From a virus: a stretch of 45,246 nucleotides of DNA. The stretch is taken from the IMG/VR virus record IMGVR_UViG_3300010354_000156, positions 1 through 45,246 of that record; one strand, written 5' to 3'. Position 1 is the stretch's first letter; the number at the start of each line of letters is the position of its first letter. This document shows positions 7,585 to 15,723 of this stretch, one piece after another. Below the pieces are notes generated by a model that worked only from the letters and a program-made list of their open reading frames with translations, was not told the origin of the DNA and ran no database searches. A program made the position numbers and the translations under genes.

Positions 7585-9378
7585 ATGTCATACTATCAAT
7601 CTGTATTAAAAGATTCTCCAGTCGGGTTTTGGAAGCTGGACGAGTCTTCTGGATCCATATCATATGATTCATCAGGCTGTGGCAATAACGGTTCTTATGT
7701 TGGTAGTATTAATAAAATTTTAATACCTCTTGTCCCTGGGGGAATTCATGCAAATAAAATAACAAATACTCAAAAAATTTTATTCCCAATAACTAAAGAT
7801 TTTTCTGGGCAAACTGGTGTTGGCGGATTTGCAATAGAAAAAACAGAAGATAATGATTTCTCATTAGAGGTTTGGTTTCACCCCAAAAATATTACATCTT
7901 TAACTCCAATACTAGCAGATACTAACGGAATAGGAATTTATTGGGATAACGGTAATATAGTTTTTAAAATAGAGTCTGAAAGAATAGATTACACTGTGCC
8001 CTATAAAAATAAACTGTTTCATGTTGTTGCTACGTATCAAAGTAACTCTATAAAATTATATGTAGATTCCGAACTTGTTATTTCAAAATATATAGACCCA
8101 ATAGTATTTTCAAATACATCTTTAGTTCTTGAATCAGGACCCTCTTTGGTTAATGAAAATTTTCTTGTAGATGCACCAGCAGTTTATAGGTATGCCTTAA
8201 CAATTAATCAAATAAAATCTCATTACCTTCATATTTATAAAAACTTAAGCGTTCAAATTGCGTCAAGTAATTTTGGACAACTTTTTAAATCCACTCTTCA
8301 ACATCAATATAATGTTGATCAATTTATTTTGCCATCAAACATACCATTTGGCATACTTGAAAACGATGATATAAAATATAAAAAATCAAGCAATAGTTTA
8401 TATTTAACTTCATCTAGTGGATATTTTTTAACATCTATAAGTCTAATGCATTGGAAGCAATACATTTCTTCTAAAATAGAATGGTTTGGCGGAGAAGGAA
8501 TAAGGGTTTACTCCTCTTTGGTTTCTGACGCTGGTCCTTGGATAGAGTGTACAAATGGTTCCGTGTTGCCTCAAATTAAAATGGGACAAAATGTTGGCAG
8601 TATTACCTCAATATATTTAAAGGTTGAATTTTTATCAACTGATATAACAAAATATATTCCTGAGTTATATTATTTAGGAGTGTATCTTTATCAAGACAAA
8701 AAGCTAAACTCTCATAATGGTAGATCTTATATATCTACATCTCAACCAACTTCTGGATCTAACTGGGATGTAGATTTTTCTAATAGAGAATATCAGATGT
8801 ATTCAAGAAATTTTGATAATGGAATCAGGTCATTGGGTGCTGGGTTTTTTGCCAATACAGTAGATAATATAAGGTCAATAGAAACTGTATTAACTCCAGT
8901 ATCATTATCAAGCGGATATTTGATGTACAACAAGACAAATGGGGTGGAGTACAGTTTGTCTTGGGACTCAAATGGCACAATAACAAAATCTAATATATCT
9001 AATTTATATATAAATGGACAAGACATATCTTCAGCAACTAATATATCTTCATATCTGAATATAGATGAGCCAAATTATATTTTAATAAAAACAAGTGCCA
9101 ATATTAGTGGACAAATATGGTTTAATACAAAGTCAGAGAATAATGTTAGATCTGGTTCTCTAGCAAATAATATATATAATTTAATATGTCTTTACGAAAG
9201 CTCATCAATAAGTCATTTGACAAATTATAATTTTTATATTGGAAATGAAAAAATATCAGTTTCTGACTCTGGGATAACCATAACAGAGTTTTCTGCACCT
9301 ACAAATGCGTCAGAAGGCGGGGGGATTTCTAGGTCCATAACTCATGATTATGACTGGCAGCTGTTGAATAATCAATAA
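7585..9378 (+). CDS. LamG/concanavalin-like lectin protein, putative virion or receptor-binding component
   Basis: 597 residues. The N-terminal 215 residues form a LamG-like jelly roll: it opens with SYYQSVLKDSPVGFWKLDE, a signature of such domains in phage and actinobacterial proteins, and contains FSLEVWFHPKN, HVVATYQSNSIKLYVDSELV and a final helix-like segment. The rest (about 220-597) is beta-rich with no recognised domain. Such domains bind sugars, so a role in host recognition or capsid/tail decoration is likely; which structure it joins is unknown. It lies alone between the oxygenase operon and the head genes, under its own leaderless promoter. Confidence 0.75.
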   Translation: MSYYQSVLKDSPVGFWKLDESSGSISYDSSGCGNNGSYVGSINKILIPLVPGGIHANKITNTQKILFPITKDFSGQTGVGGFAIEKTEDNDFSLEVWFHPKNITSLTPILADTNGIGIYWDNGNIVFKIESERIDYTVPYKNKLFHVVATYQSNSIKLYVDSELVISKYIDPIVFSNTSLVLESGPSLVNENFLVDAPAVYRYALTINQIKSHYLHIYKNLSVQIASSNFGQLFKSTLQHQYNVDQFILPSNIPFGILENDDIKYKKSSNSLYLTSSSGYFLTSISLMHWKQYISSKIEWFGGEGIRVYSSLVSDAGPWIECTNGSVLPQIKMGQNVGSITSIYLKVEFLSTDITKYIPELYYLGVYLYQDKKLNSHNGRSYISTSQPTSGSNWDVDFSNREYQMYSRNFDNGIRSLGAGFFANTVDNIRSIETVLTPVSLSSGYLMYNKTNGVEYSLSWDSNGTITKSNISNLYINGQDISSATNISSYLNIDEPNYILIKTSANISGQIWFNTKSENNVRSGSLANNIYNLICLYESSSISHLTNYNFYIGNEKISVSDSGITITEFSAPTNASEGGGISRSITHDYDWQLLNNQ

Positions 9379-9401
9379 TTTTGTCATTACGATTGACAAA
9401 A
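9379..9401 (+). promoter_or_regulatory. Perfect 8-bp inverted repeat after the LamG gene, overlapping a TTGACA
   Basis: TTTTGTCA (9379-9386) and TGACAAAA (9394-9401) are exact inverse complements with a 7-base loop, starting directly after the stop codon. There is no U-run behind it, so it is a weak terminator at best. The right arm and loop cover a TTGACA (9393-9398), so it may instead be an operator for the head-gene promoter. Confidence 0.4.
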
Positions 9402-9404
9402 AGC

Positions 9405-9433
9405 TGGACTTGGGGTATCAAAAGTGGTAAAAT
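9405..9433 (+). promoter_or_regulatory. Promoter of the head-gene operon, near-leaderless
   Basis: A -35-like TGGACT (9405-9410), 17 bp, then TAAAAT (9428-9433) preceded by TGG, an extended -10. The ATG at 9442 is eight bases after the -10, so the transcript would be leaderless or nearly so. An alternative reading is TTGACA 9393-9398 with TATCAA 9416-9421, also 17 bp apart; both would serve the same gene. Confidence 0.5.
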
Positions 9434-9441
9434 GATTACCT

Positions 9442-9768
9442 ATGGAAATAAAAAAGACGGGCGCTAAATTTAAAGAAAATGAAACCAGGCTAGGTGTATA
9501 CGTCTGGGAAATGCCTGATGGAAGATGGATAGGCGATGATGAAGGTAATTTCCTTTCTATAAATTCAATGAGAGGCGATAGAAGCAGAATTGATTTGCTG
9601 GCCAAGGCGGTAAGAGGATACGGTATTTATGAAGGTAATCCAAAATTTTTAGAAGGTAGTAGGCAAATTGATGACGAAGAGTTTGAATACCAAAAACAAA
9701 GATTAAGATGGGGGCTTACTCCAGATCCACTAGATATCGGAGTCCATAAAGAAGAAATGGCTAATTGA
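9442..9768 (+). CDS. Small conserved-looking protein upstream of the portal
   Basis: 108 residues, not recognised. It contains a Trp-rich strand region (LGVYVWEMPDGRWIGDDEGNF) and a C-terminal helix with QRLRWGLTPDPLDIG. It has no signal peptide or membrane span. As the first gene of the head operon, immediately ahead of the portal, it occupies a place where many phages encode a terminase small subunit or head accessory protein, but nothing in the sequence supports a DNA-binding role. A portal-associated or packaging accessory function is a guess from position. Confidence 0.65.
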   Translation: MEIKKTGAKFKENETRLGVYVWEMPDGRWIGDDEGNFLSINSMRGDRSRIDLLAKAVRGYGIYEGNPKFLEGSRQIDDEEFEYQKQRLRWGLTPDPLDIGVHKEEMAN

Positions 9769-9781
9769 GGAAGGGCAAAAA

Positions 9782-11362
9782 ATGATTGAGCATGAAGAAG
9801 ATGTTGTGTCAAACAATATAGAAATATCAAATGTTGCAGACTGGATGAGATTTAATACTCAGGCTGTACAAACAAACGATGACCCTTTTTCTATAGAAGG
9901 CGAAGAATTATTAAAATTATCTGGACTCAGTCCAGCAATTAGAAGAAAAGCAAGTAGGGATATACAAAAAAAGTTTACTGGAGTAGATGGATCTGCAACT
10001 CAACAATTACTAGTGCAACAGGCTGTAAGCGGATATGCATTATTTGATCTTGTTATGCCAGAATATAATTTAGATTATTTATCAACAATATATGAAATTT
10101 CCCCATATAACTATGCAGCAATTAATGCTAAAGTTTCCAATATTGTTGGGTTGGGCTTTGACTTTATAGAATCTAGGAAAACAACAGATACTTTAGATTC
10201 AATTGAGGATGATAAACAATTAGAAAGAGCTCGTAGAAAATTAAATAGAATTAAACAAGATTTACATGAGTGGCTTGAAGATTGTAATGAAGAAGAAACG
10301 TTTAAAGAAACACTTATAAAGTTCTATACCGATGTAGAGGCCACTGGTAATGGGTATCTAGAGGTCGGTAGAACGACTGCTGGCAAGATAGGGTACATTG
10401 GACACATACCGTCAAAGACAATGCGTGTAAGACGCCTTAGAGACGGTTTTGTGCAATTGTTATATGGCAAGGCCGTGTTCTTCCGCAATTTTGGAGACAC
10501 AGAAACTCCTAATCCAATTGCAGGCGCAACTGATCGTCCTAATGAAATTATTCATTTAAAGAAATATACACCTAAAAATAATTATTATGGAATTCCAGAC
10601 ATTATTGCAGCACAAAATGCAATGGCTGGAAATGAGTTTGCGGGCAAATATAATTTAGATTATTTTGAAAATAAAGCAGTTCCAAGATATATTATTACCG
10701 TTAAAGGTGCTAAATTATCTACAGAGTCTGAACGTAAATTATTAGAATTTTTCCAAGTCGGATTGAAGGGCAAAAATCATAGGTCCTTGTATATACCCTT
10801 GCCACCAGACTCTCCAGACTCTAAAGTTGAATTTAAAATGGAACCAATTGAAGCAGGAACTCAGGAATCATCATTTAACGTTTATCGACAAGCAAATAGA
10901 GATGAAATATTGATGGCGCATAGAGTTCCAATTAATAAGGTTGGGACAGCTACTGGCATATCTTTAGCAAATGCTAGGGACGCTGATAAAACATTTAAAG
11001 AACAAGTTTGTGCTCCAGCACAGGATATTCTTGAAAAGAAATTAAATAAAATTATTCAAGAAATGACCGATGCCCTAGTTCTTAAATTTAATGAATTAAG
11101 TTTAACCGATGAAGATACTCAATCTAAGATTGATGAAAGATATTTGAGGCTACAAGTAATTACTCCTAATGAAATTAGAATTAGGAAGGGTATGGTTCCA
11201 AGAGATGGTGGCGATGAGGTAGTAGATTTAGCTGCCAAGGCTGCTGAAATTAAAGCTCAGGCAATGCAGAGTAGGGCAAGAGACGGAGAACGTGCCGCAA
11301 ATTCCCCAGATAATTCAGGAGAAGGACGAAATTCAAAAGGTGATGGCAGACAAGTTGAGTAG
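9782..11362 (+). CDS. Portal protein (PBSX-like family)
   Basis: 526 residues. The portal is the dodecameric ring at one capsid corner through which DNA enters and leaves. Features matching PBSX/SPP1-type portals: ISPYNYAAINAKVSNIVG (residues about 100-120), the wing segment with TGNGYLEVGRT and GYIGHIPSKTMRV, the IIHLKKYTPKNNYYGIPD strand, then the stem/crown helices with QANRDEILMAHRVPINKVG and a long helix ending in ITPNEIRIRKGMVPRDGGDEV. The last 35 residues are a charged, flexible tail. GAGGAAGGG (9767-9774) gives a strong ribosome site. No terminase gene precedes it, which is unusual. Confidence 0.93.
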   Translation: MIEHEEDVVSNNIEISNVADWMRFNTQAVQTNDDPFSIEGEELLKLSGLSPAIRRKASRDIQKKFTGVDGSATQQLLVQQAVSGYALFDLVMPEYNLDYLSTIYEISPYNYAAINAKVSNIVGLGFDFIESRKTTDTLDSIEDDKQLERARRKLNRIKQDLHEWLEDCNEEETFKETLIKFYTDVEATGNGYLEVGRTTAGKIGYIGHIPSKTMRVRRLRDGFVQLLYGKAVFFRNFGDTETPNPIAGATDRPNEIIHLKKYTPKNNYYGIPDIIAAQNAMAGNEFAGKYNLDYFENKAVPRYIITVKGAKLSTESERKLLEFFQVGLKGKNHRSLYIPLPPDSPDSKVEFKMEPIEAGTQESSFNVYRQANRDEILMAHRVPINKVGTATGISLANARDADKTFKEQVCAPAQDILEKKLNKIIQEMTDALVLKFNELSLTDEDTQSKIDERYLRLQVITPNEIRIRKGMVPRDGGDEVVDLAAKAAEIKAQAMQSRARDGERAANSPDNSGEGRNSKGDGRQVE

Positions 11363-11373
11363 TCCTACTCAAC
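11354..11373 (+). other. Hairpin overlapping the portal stop codon
   Basis: GTTGAGTA (11354-11361) pairs with TACTCAAC (11366-11373) around a 4-base loop; the portal stop TAG (11360-11362) lies in the stem. A GGTTATTT stretch follows, so it is at most a weak terminator. It sits just upstream of the protease promoter. Confidence 0.4.
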
Positions 11374-11380
11374 TGGTTAT

Positions 11381-11409
11381 TTGCCTTTAGATATATAAAA
11401 GCCTATAAT
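11381..11409 (+). promoter_or_regulatory. Promoter of the protease gene, leaderless
   Basis: TTGCCT (11381-11386), 17 bp, TATAAT (11404-11409). The ATG at 11418 follows after eight bases, and there is no Shine-Dalgarno in between, so the expected transcript starts one or two bases before the start codon. Confidence 0.6.
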
Positions 11410-11417
11410 ATACACAT

Positions 11418-12746
11418 ATGACCATTGAAAAATCACATTGGTCTTCTAAGGGAAACGTTATTAATTTATCGGTTCCTTTTACGAAGGTCAACAGAGAAAA
11501 AAGAACAGTCTCAGGTTTTGCAACACTTGACAACCTGGATCAGACTGGCGATGTCGTTACTCAAGAAGCAAGTATGAAAGCTTTTGAAAGTTTTCGTGGA
11601 AATTTAAGAGAAATGCATCAGCCAATTTCGGTTGGTAAAGTTGTTTCATTTAGACCAGAAACATATTATGATCCAAAGTCAAAAGAGTTTTATAATGGTG
11701 TTTACGTAGACGCATACATTTCAAAAGGCGCACAAGATACTTGGGAAAAAGTACTAGATGGAACATTACAAGGATTTTCAATCGGCGGTAAAATTATAGA
11801 TTCAGAAACAGAAATGAATAAGGCAACAGGAGAATCTGTTCGCTTTATTAAGGATTATGCACTTGTTGAATTATCAATAGTAGATTCTCCAGCAAATGAA
11901 TTATGCAACATACTATCAATTGAAAAAGTCAATGGTCAAATGATTTTTAAAGGTATTGCTGCAGATGTCAAAATGGAAAATATTTTTTATTGTGCAGATA
12001 GCGATTCTGTATTTATGTCAACAGAAGCTGAATATATTTCACCAGTGACTGGTAAAAAAGCAGAATTAATTGGGTGGGTTGAATCAAACGATGTAAACAA
12101 ATCCAAAGAAATAGATAAGATTCTTGATTCACATAAGAAATCAAGATTAACGTTGCCTGATACACAAATAGCAAAACAGGCAAACGCAGAAGGAGGTAAT
12201 GAAGTGGAAAACGTAGAAATTACAAACACTGAAGAAACTGTTGAAAAATTACGTGCACCAGAAGCACCAGTTGCAGAAGCTGCACCAGTAATTGAAGAGC
12301 CAACAGTAGAAAAAGTAGAAGAGTCTACAGAAAACAACACTTCTGCCGAAGTTCTGGAACAAGCAGCCGATGTATCAGATGCACAGGTCGAACAACCTGA
12401 TTTTGCAAAGATGCTTGGCGACCTTAAGGGTTTCTTCTCAGAGACTTTGGAAAAGGCCTCTGAGGCAAACGCAGCTCAGGTTTCAGCAATTAAAGAAACA
12501 GTTGAAACATTTAGCAAAGGCGTGGATGCTCGAATTTCAGAATTAGCAGAAAAACACACAGTACTCTCAGATGCAGTAAATGCAATTAAAAACACCATAG
12601 ACGGTGTTGAGAAGAGAGTAGACGCAGTTGAATCAGAAACTGCAATTAAGAAGTCCTCTGACCTTGGCGGGTCACGGGAAGTAACAATAAAGAAATCAAA
12701 ATGGAACGGCACTTTCCTCGGTTCCGTTAGTGAATTGATTAAATAA
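11418..12746 (+). CDS. Prohead protease (XkdF/HK97-like) fused to a scaffold-like region
   Basis: 442 residues in two parts. Residues about 1-175 match the XkdF-type prohead serine protease: SGFATLDNLDQTGDVVT, a candidate catalytic His in REMHQPISVGKV, GFSIGGKI and a candidate catalytic Ser in VELSIVDSPANE. After about residue 255 the sequence is low-complexity, rich in E, A, V and T, followed by long heptad-like helices (about 325-415), as in phage scaffolding proteins. The protease would cleave the scaffold after assembly. The major capsid gene follows after 19 bases. The capsid protein has no long N-terminal delta domain, which fits a separate scaffold. Confidence 0.88.
   Translation: MTIEKSHWSSKGNVINLSVPFTKVNREKRTVSGFATLDNLDQTGDVVTQEASMKAFESFRGNLREMHQPISVGKVVSFRPETYYDPKSKEFYNGVYVDAYISKGAQDTWEKVLDGTLQGFSIGGKIIDSETEMNKATGESVRFIKDYALVELSIVDSPANELCNILSIEKVNGQMIFKGIAADVKMENIFYCADSDSVFMSTEAEYISPVTGKKAELIGWVESNDVNKSKEIDKILDSHKKSRLTLPDTQIAKQANAEGGNEVENVEITNTEETVEKLRAPEAPVAEAAPVIEEPTVEKVEESTENNTSAEVLEQAADVSDAQVEQPDFAKMLGDLKGFFSETLEKASEANAAQVSAIKETVETFSKGVDARISELAEKHTVLSDAVNAIKNTIDGVEKRVDAVESETAIKKSSDLGGSREVTIKKSKWNGTFLGSVSELIK
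12188..12197 (+). promoter_or_regulatory. Internal Shine-Dalgarno inside the protease gene
   Basis: AGAAGGAGGT is nearly the full complement of the 16S rRNA 3' end. Its GGAGG core ends seven bases before an in-frame GTG at 12204-12206. It is one of the strongest ribosome sites in the window, yet lies in the middle of a coding region and exactly at the boundary between the protease and scaffold-like parts. Confidence 0.7.
12204..12746 (+). CDS. Probable separate scaffold protein from an internal in-frame GTG
   Basis: Starting at GTG 12204 (frame of the 442-residue protease) gives a 180-residue product beginning M-ENVEITNTEETVEK. It consists of an acidic, Pro/Ala-rich linker followed by long coiled-coil helices (DFAKMLGDLKGFFSETLEK and onward) and a basic C-terminus KKSKWNGTFLGSVSELIK, the usual plan of a scaffold that binds capsid subunits through its end. 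Nested protease/scaffold genes are established in lambda (C and Nu3). Here the evidence is the strong Shine-Dalgarno at 12188-12197 and the domain boundary. The product could still be made only by proteolysis of the full protein. Confidence 0.65.
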   Translation: MENVEITNTEETVEKLRAPEAPVAEAAPVIEEPTVEKVEESTENNTSAEVLEQAADVSDAQVEQPDFAKMLGDLKGFFSETLEKASEANAAQVSAIKETVETFSKGVDARISELAEKHTVLSDAVNAIKNTIDGVEKRVDAVESETAIKKSSDLGGSREVTIKKSKWNGTFLGSVSELIK

Positions 12747-12765
12747 GGGTAGGTGAAAATAACTA

Positions 12766-13800
12766 ATGAGTAATGAACTATTAGCTAAAGCAGCTGCAGC
12801 AGATACAACCCTAACAGGTAGTATGACTGGAGCAGCAGACCCCACCACTGGAATCCACGTCGGTTCCGAGGGTAAGGGTGGATTGCTCAATCCTGAGCAA
12901 TCTGCAAGATTCCTTGATTACATGTTCGATGCAACAGTAGTCGGAAAATTAGCACGTACAGTTCGCATGCGAGCTGATACTACAGAGATAGATCGTATTG
13001 GCGTTGGCGAGAAGCTTATGAAGCTTGCAGCCGAAGCTGAGAATACTGGCACAAATTCTGCCGTACAATTCTCAAAGATCTCTCTTACAACAAAGAAGCT
13101 TCGTTTGGATTGGGAGCTTTCGACAGAGTCTCTAGAAGACAATATTGAAGGTGCCGATCTCGAAGATCATATTGCAAGACTTATGGCAACACAGGCAGGT
13201 AATGACCTTGAGGACGTAGTCCTTAATGGTGACATTACACTCACTGGAGATAATCTATACAAGGCTTTTGACGGCATTGTAAAGATTGCTAAGGCCAACG
13301 GTCACGTTGTTGATGCAGATGGAGATCCAGTATCTCGTGCTGTATTCAATAATGCACTTAAGGCTATGCCACGTAAATACAAGCAGCGCAGACCAGATCT
13401 TCGCTTCTTGTCAGGATCTAACTTAATTCAGGATTATTTGTATTCAACATCACAAAATATCCAGAATGTTAACCCACAAGATATTGCTGCAAGCATTATC
13501 CGTGGAGATACTGCAGGTCTTGGTGGTCCAGCTGGATTTACAGCACCATTCGCATTTGGTATTCCAATTGTTGAGGTTCCTCTATTGAAGGAAACTCAGG
13601 GTGCCGACAATGATCTTGGTGATATCCACTTGACATTCCCAAATAACGTAGTTATCGGTATCAAGCGTGATGTAACAGTTTATCGCTTCTTCTGGCCAAA
13701 GAAGGACTCCATCGAATATACAATGTATACTCGTGTTGGATGCCAAATTGAGCAGGCAGATGCGTGGGTTGTTGTTAAGAACGTTAAAGTTGCTTCCTAA
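12766..13800 (+). CDS. Major capsid protein (HK97 fold)
   Basis: 344 residues. Position after protease/scaffold and sequence features support an HK97-fold capsid protein: N-arm (about 1-40), GLLNPEQSARFLDYMFDATVVGKLAR as start of the first domain, KKLRLDWELSTESLEDNI, the spine helix DLEDHIARLMATQAGNDLEDVVLNGD, and the A-domain ending in YTRVGCQIEQADAWVVVKNVKV. Arginine is mostly encoded by CGT/CGC here, whereas surrounding genes use AGA, as expected for the most abundant virion protein. It is followed at once by a strong terminator. GGGT/AGGTGA bases upstream serve as ribosome site. Confidence 0.92.
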   Translation: MSNELLAKAAAADTTLTGSMTGAADPTTGIHVGSEGKGGLLNPEQSARFLDYMFDATVVGKLARTVRMRADTTEIDRIGVGEKLMKLAAEAENTGTNSAVQFSKISLTTKKLRLDWELSTESLEDNIEGADLEDHIARLMATQAGNDLEDVVLNGDITLTGDNLYKAFDGIVKIAKANGHVVDADGDPVSRAVFNNALKAMPRKYKQRRPDLRFLSGSNLIQDYLYSTSQNIQNVNPQDIAASIIRGDTAGLGGPAGFTAPFAFGIPIVEVPLLKETQGADNDLGDIHLTFPNNVVIGIKRDVTVYRFFWPKKDSIEYTMYTRVGCQIEQADAWVVVKNVKVAS

Positions 13801-13826
13801 TTAATAAATAGGAATTAAAACTGCTG

Positions 13827-13857
13827 AAAAGCCTCCAAATTAATTTTGGGGGCTTTT
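13827..13857 (+). terminator. Intrinsic terminator after the major capsid gene
   Basis: AAAAGCCTCCAAA (13827-13839) pairs with TTTTGGGGGCTTTT (13844-13857) with one G-U pair, and the stem ends in a T-run with further Ts downstream. It lies 26 bases after the capsid stop codon. Confidence 0.85.
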
Positions 13858-13873
13858 CCTTTTAACTTACTAA

Positions 13874-13882
13874 TGCTATAAT
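13874..13882 (+). promoter_or_regulatory. Extended -10 promoter of the connector operon
   Basis: TGC-TATAAT with the hexamer at 13877-13882; no clear -35, which would fall in the terminator. A Shine-Dalgarno AAAGGAG (13896-13902) and ATG 13908 follow, so the leader is about 20 bases. Confidence 0.65.
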
Positions 13883-13907
13883 TTATTTACATACCAAAGG
13901 AGTAAAT

Positions 13908-14306
13908 ATGTCATTTGACACACTAAAGGTAAAAGATTTAAAGCAAATTGCAGAAGATTTTGCCGTAGAAACAGATGGACTAAAGAATAAAGCAGATATT
14001 ATTGCCGCATTGGCAGAAGAAGGCGTAACTTGGTCAGTCTATCAAAACACACTTAAAAATATAGAAGACGCTAAAGAAGATGCTCCAGAAGTTCTTCCAA
14101 AATTTGATCCTAATAAGGAATTAGATGAAGACATGGTCTTGGTTAGAATGACAAGAGCAAATTATAGATACGATGTTGCAGGACACACGTTTACAAAAGA
14201 TCATCCTTTTGTGGCCATGAAGCCTGATATCGCACAAGAAATTTTTGATAAGGAGGAAGGGTTTAGGTTAGCTACTCCTAGAGAGGTACAAGAGTACTAC
14301 AACTAA
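13908..14306 (+). CDS. Small head protein with SAP/HeH-like N-terminus
   Basis: 132 residues. Residues about 5-40 (LKVKDLKQIAEDFAVETDGL, then KADIIAALAEEG) match the helix-extended-helix/SAP-like motif found in Rho N-termini and in small phage head proteins. After an acidic linker, the C-terminal part (VLVRMTRANYRYDVAGHTF to the end) is a compact domain with a YDVAGHTFTKDHPF strand pattern. Its place between capsid and connector genes suggests a head-completion or capsid-associated protein. The true role is unproven. Confidence 0.7.
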   Translation: MSFDTLKVKDLKQIAEDFAVETDGLKNKADIIAALAEEGVTWSVYQNTLKNIEDAKEDAPEVLPKFDPNKELDEDMVLVRMTRANYRYDVAGHTFTKDHPFVAMKPDIAQEIFDKEEGFRLATPREVQEYYN

Positions 14307-14314
14307 ACTTATAG

Positions 14315-15295
14315 ATGGCAGAAATTTTATTAAATTCTCAATCTCCGATAACCCATCAAGTTTTCTGGAATGGAGATGTAGCAATTCCAGATGAGAACCC
14401 AGAAGTAAAACTTTATGATATTACTAGCGATCCAGCAATCGATCCAGCAATAAATCCAGAAACTGTTATTGCAACTTTAGACACAGTAGCTGATGAAAAC
14501 AATCCTGGATCATATATAGTCTATGTGCCATTTGAGTATACAGACAGAAATAGAACATTAAGGTTAAGGTGGGAATATTATATTGGAGATAAATATATTA
14601 GTAAAGTCGATGAGATTTTTGTAGTAACTCCTTATGTTGATTTTAATCATGTTCAAGATTTAGGCTTTAGTTTAGATTCTACAGATCCAAATTATAGGTC
14701 ATACAAGGAATTATTAAATGCAGAAAGATATGCTAGAAAACAAGTGGAGCAATACACTGGACAGCAGTTCTTTTTGTACGACGATGTTTATGTTTTAAAC
14801 GGTTACGATTCAGATACTCTTCCGATGCCAGCAAAAATACAATCAATTCATGAACTTTATGCTGACGATTCATTATTGCTTGACAATATAAATGAAATTA
14901 ATAACTGGGGCCTAACAGTAGAAATTTCTGCTACAGGATATGGAATTAAAGTTAATAAGTCAGATATGCTTAATAATACAACATACATAGCAAACGGACT
15001 TGTCCCACCATCAATATACGACACGTCTGGTGTATTTAGATCAAATGTTTCATATAAGGTTCAGGGTAGATTTGGTTGGGAAAAAGTCCCCGATGATGTT
15101 GAGTTAGCAGCAGTTGAGCTAATGAAAGATTTTTTTGCAAAAGATCAAATTTGGAGAAATAAATATATAAAAAATATATCTACATATGATTGGGATTTTG
15201 AATATACTTCAGAAGCTTACGCAGGAACTGGAAATGCCTATGCGGACAAACTACTGTCTGATTATGTCATGGTAAGCAAAGTTCAGGTAATATGA
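14315..15295 (+). CDS. Head-tail adaptor (gp6-like) with extra N-terminal beta domain
   Basis: 326 residues. The N-terminal 110 residues are beta-rich and Ig-like (HQVFWNGDVAIPDENPEV through VDEIFVVTPYV). The rest resembles head-tail connectors of the HK97 gp6 group: helix KELLNAERYARKQVEQYTGQ, the strand QFFLYDDVYVLNG, and the late helix PDDVELAAVELMKDFFAKDQ. Such proteins form the ring under the portal. Adaptors are usually around 100-200 residues, so the N-terminal domain is an addition. No clear Shine-Dalgarno; translation may be coupled to the previous gene, whose stop is eight bases upstream. Confidence 0.75.
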   Translation: MAEILLNSQSPITHQVFWNGDVAIPDENPEVKLYDITSDPAIDPAINPETVIATLDTVADENNPGSYIVYVPFEYTDRNRTLRLRWEYYIGDKYISKVDEIFVVTPYVDFNHVQDLGFSLDSTDPNYRSYKELLNAERYARKQVEQYTGQQFFLYDDVYVLNGYDSDTLPMPAKIQSIHELYADDSLLLDNINEINNWGLTVEISATGYGIKVNKSDMLNNTTYIANGLVPPSIYDTSGVFRSNVSYKVQGRFGWEKVPDDVELAAVELMKDFFAKDQIWRNKYIKNISTYDWDFEYTSEAYAGTGNAYADKLLSDYVMVSKVQVI

Positions 15296-15723
15296 TGTAT
15301 GATCTTGTAGATTCTATATTATCAATGAAGTTAGATATTTATAGACAATATGAAATTCAAGATCCTGATACAGGATCAATAAAAAGAGATTGGCAGTATC
15401 AGCGAACAATAGATGCATACGCAAAAGGAATTATAAGTAATTCCTCTACCACCAGATCAAGCGATAAGCAAGTATTTTCAAACAAATATTCTAATGAACA
15501 AGTTATACAAGTTAGAACTTCAGAAAGATTAACTGTTCGTGACAAGATAACTAATATTAGAGACCCTAAAGGTAATCCAATTTGGTCTGAATTAAATTAC
15601 CCAACTGAGACACCAACTGTATTTGAAATTATGGGAGTCACTCCTATAACAGATCCTTTTGGAAATGTACTTGGATATAACTCTTCAATGAGAAGATCGG
15701 AGAATCAGCAAATTGGCATCTGA
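15292..15723 (+). CDS. Putative head closure (stopper) protein
   Basis: 143 residues, small and beta-rich. Segments KLDIYRQYEIQDPDTGSIKRDW, QVIQVRTSERLTVRDKITNIRD and TVFEIMGVTPITDPFGNVLGYNS match the general plan of phage head-closure proteins, which sit below the adaptor ring and keep DNA in the head. Assignment rests on this plan and on gene order (adaptor, stopper, neck, tail terminator, tail tube). ATG overlaps the adaptor stop; a second ATG lies one codon later. Confidence 0.6.
   Translation: MMYDLVDSILSMKLDIYRQYEIQDPDTGSIKRDWQYQRTIDAYAKGIISNSSTTRSSDKQVFSNKYSNEQVIQVRTSERLTVRDKITNIRDPKGNPIWSELNYPTETPTVFEIMGVTPITDPFGNVLGYNSSMRRSENQQIGI

Noticed and set aside
11354-11373. Hairpin after the portal as a true intrinsic terminator
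   Set aside because: No U-run follows and the stem includes the stop codon; kept only as a hairpin.
12476-13142. Minus-strand reading frames over the scaffold and capsid genes
   Set aside because: They are shadows of strongly coding + strand genes, without ribosome sites or recognisable protein features. The same holds for the other minus-strand frames in the window.
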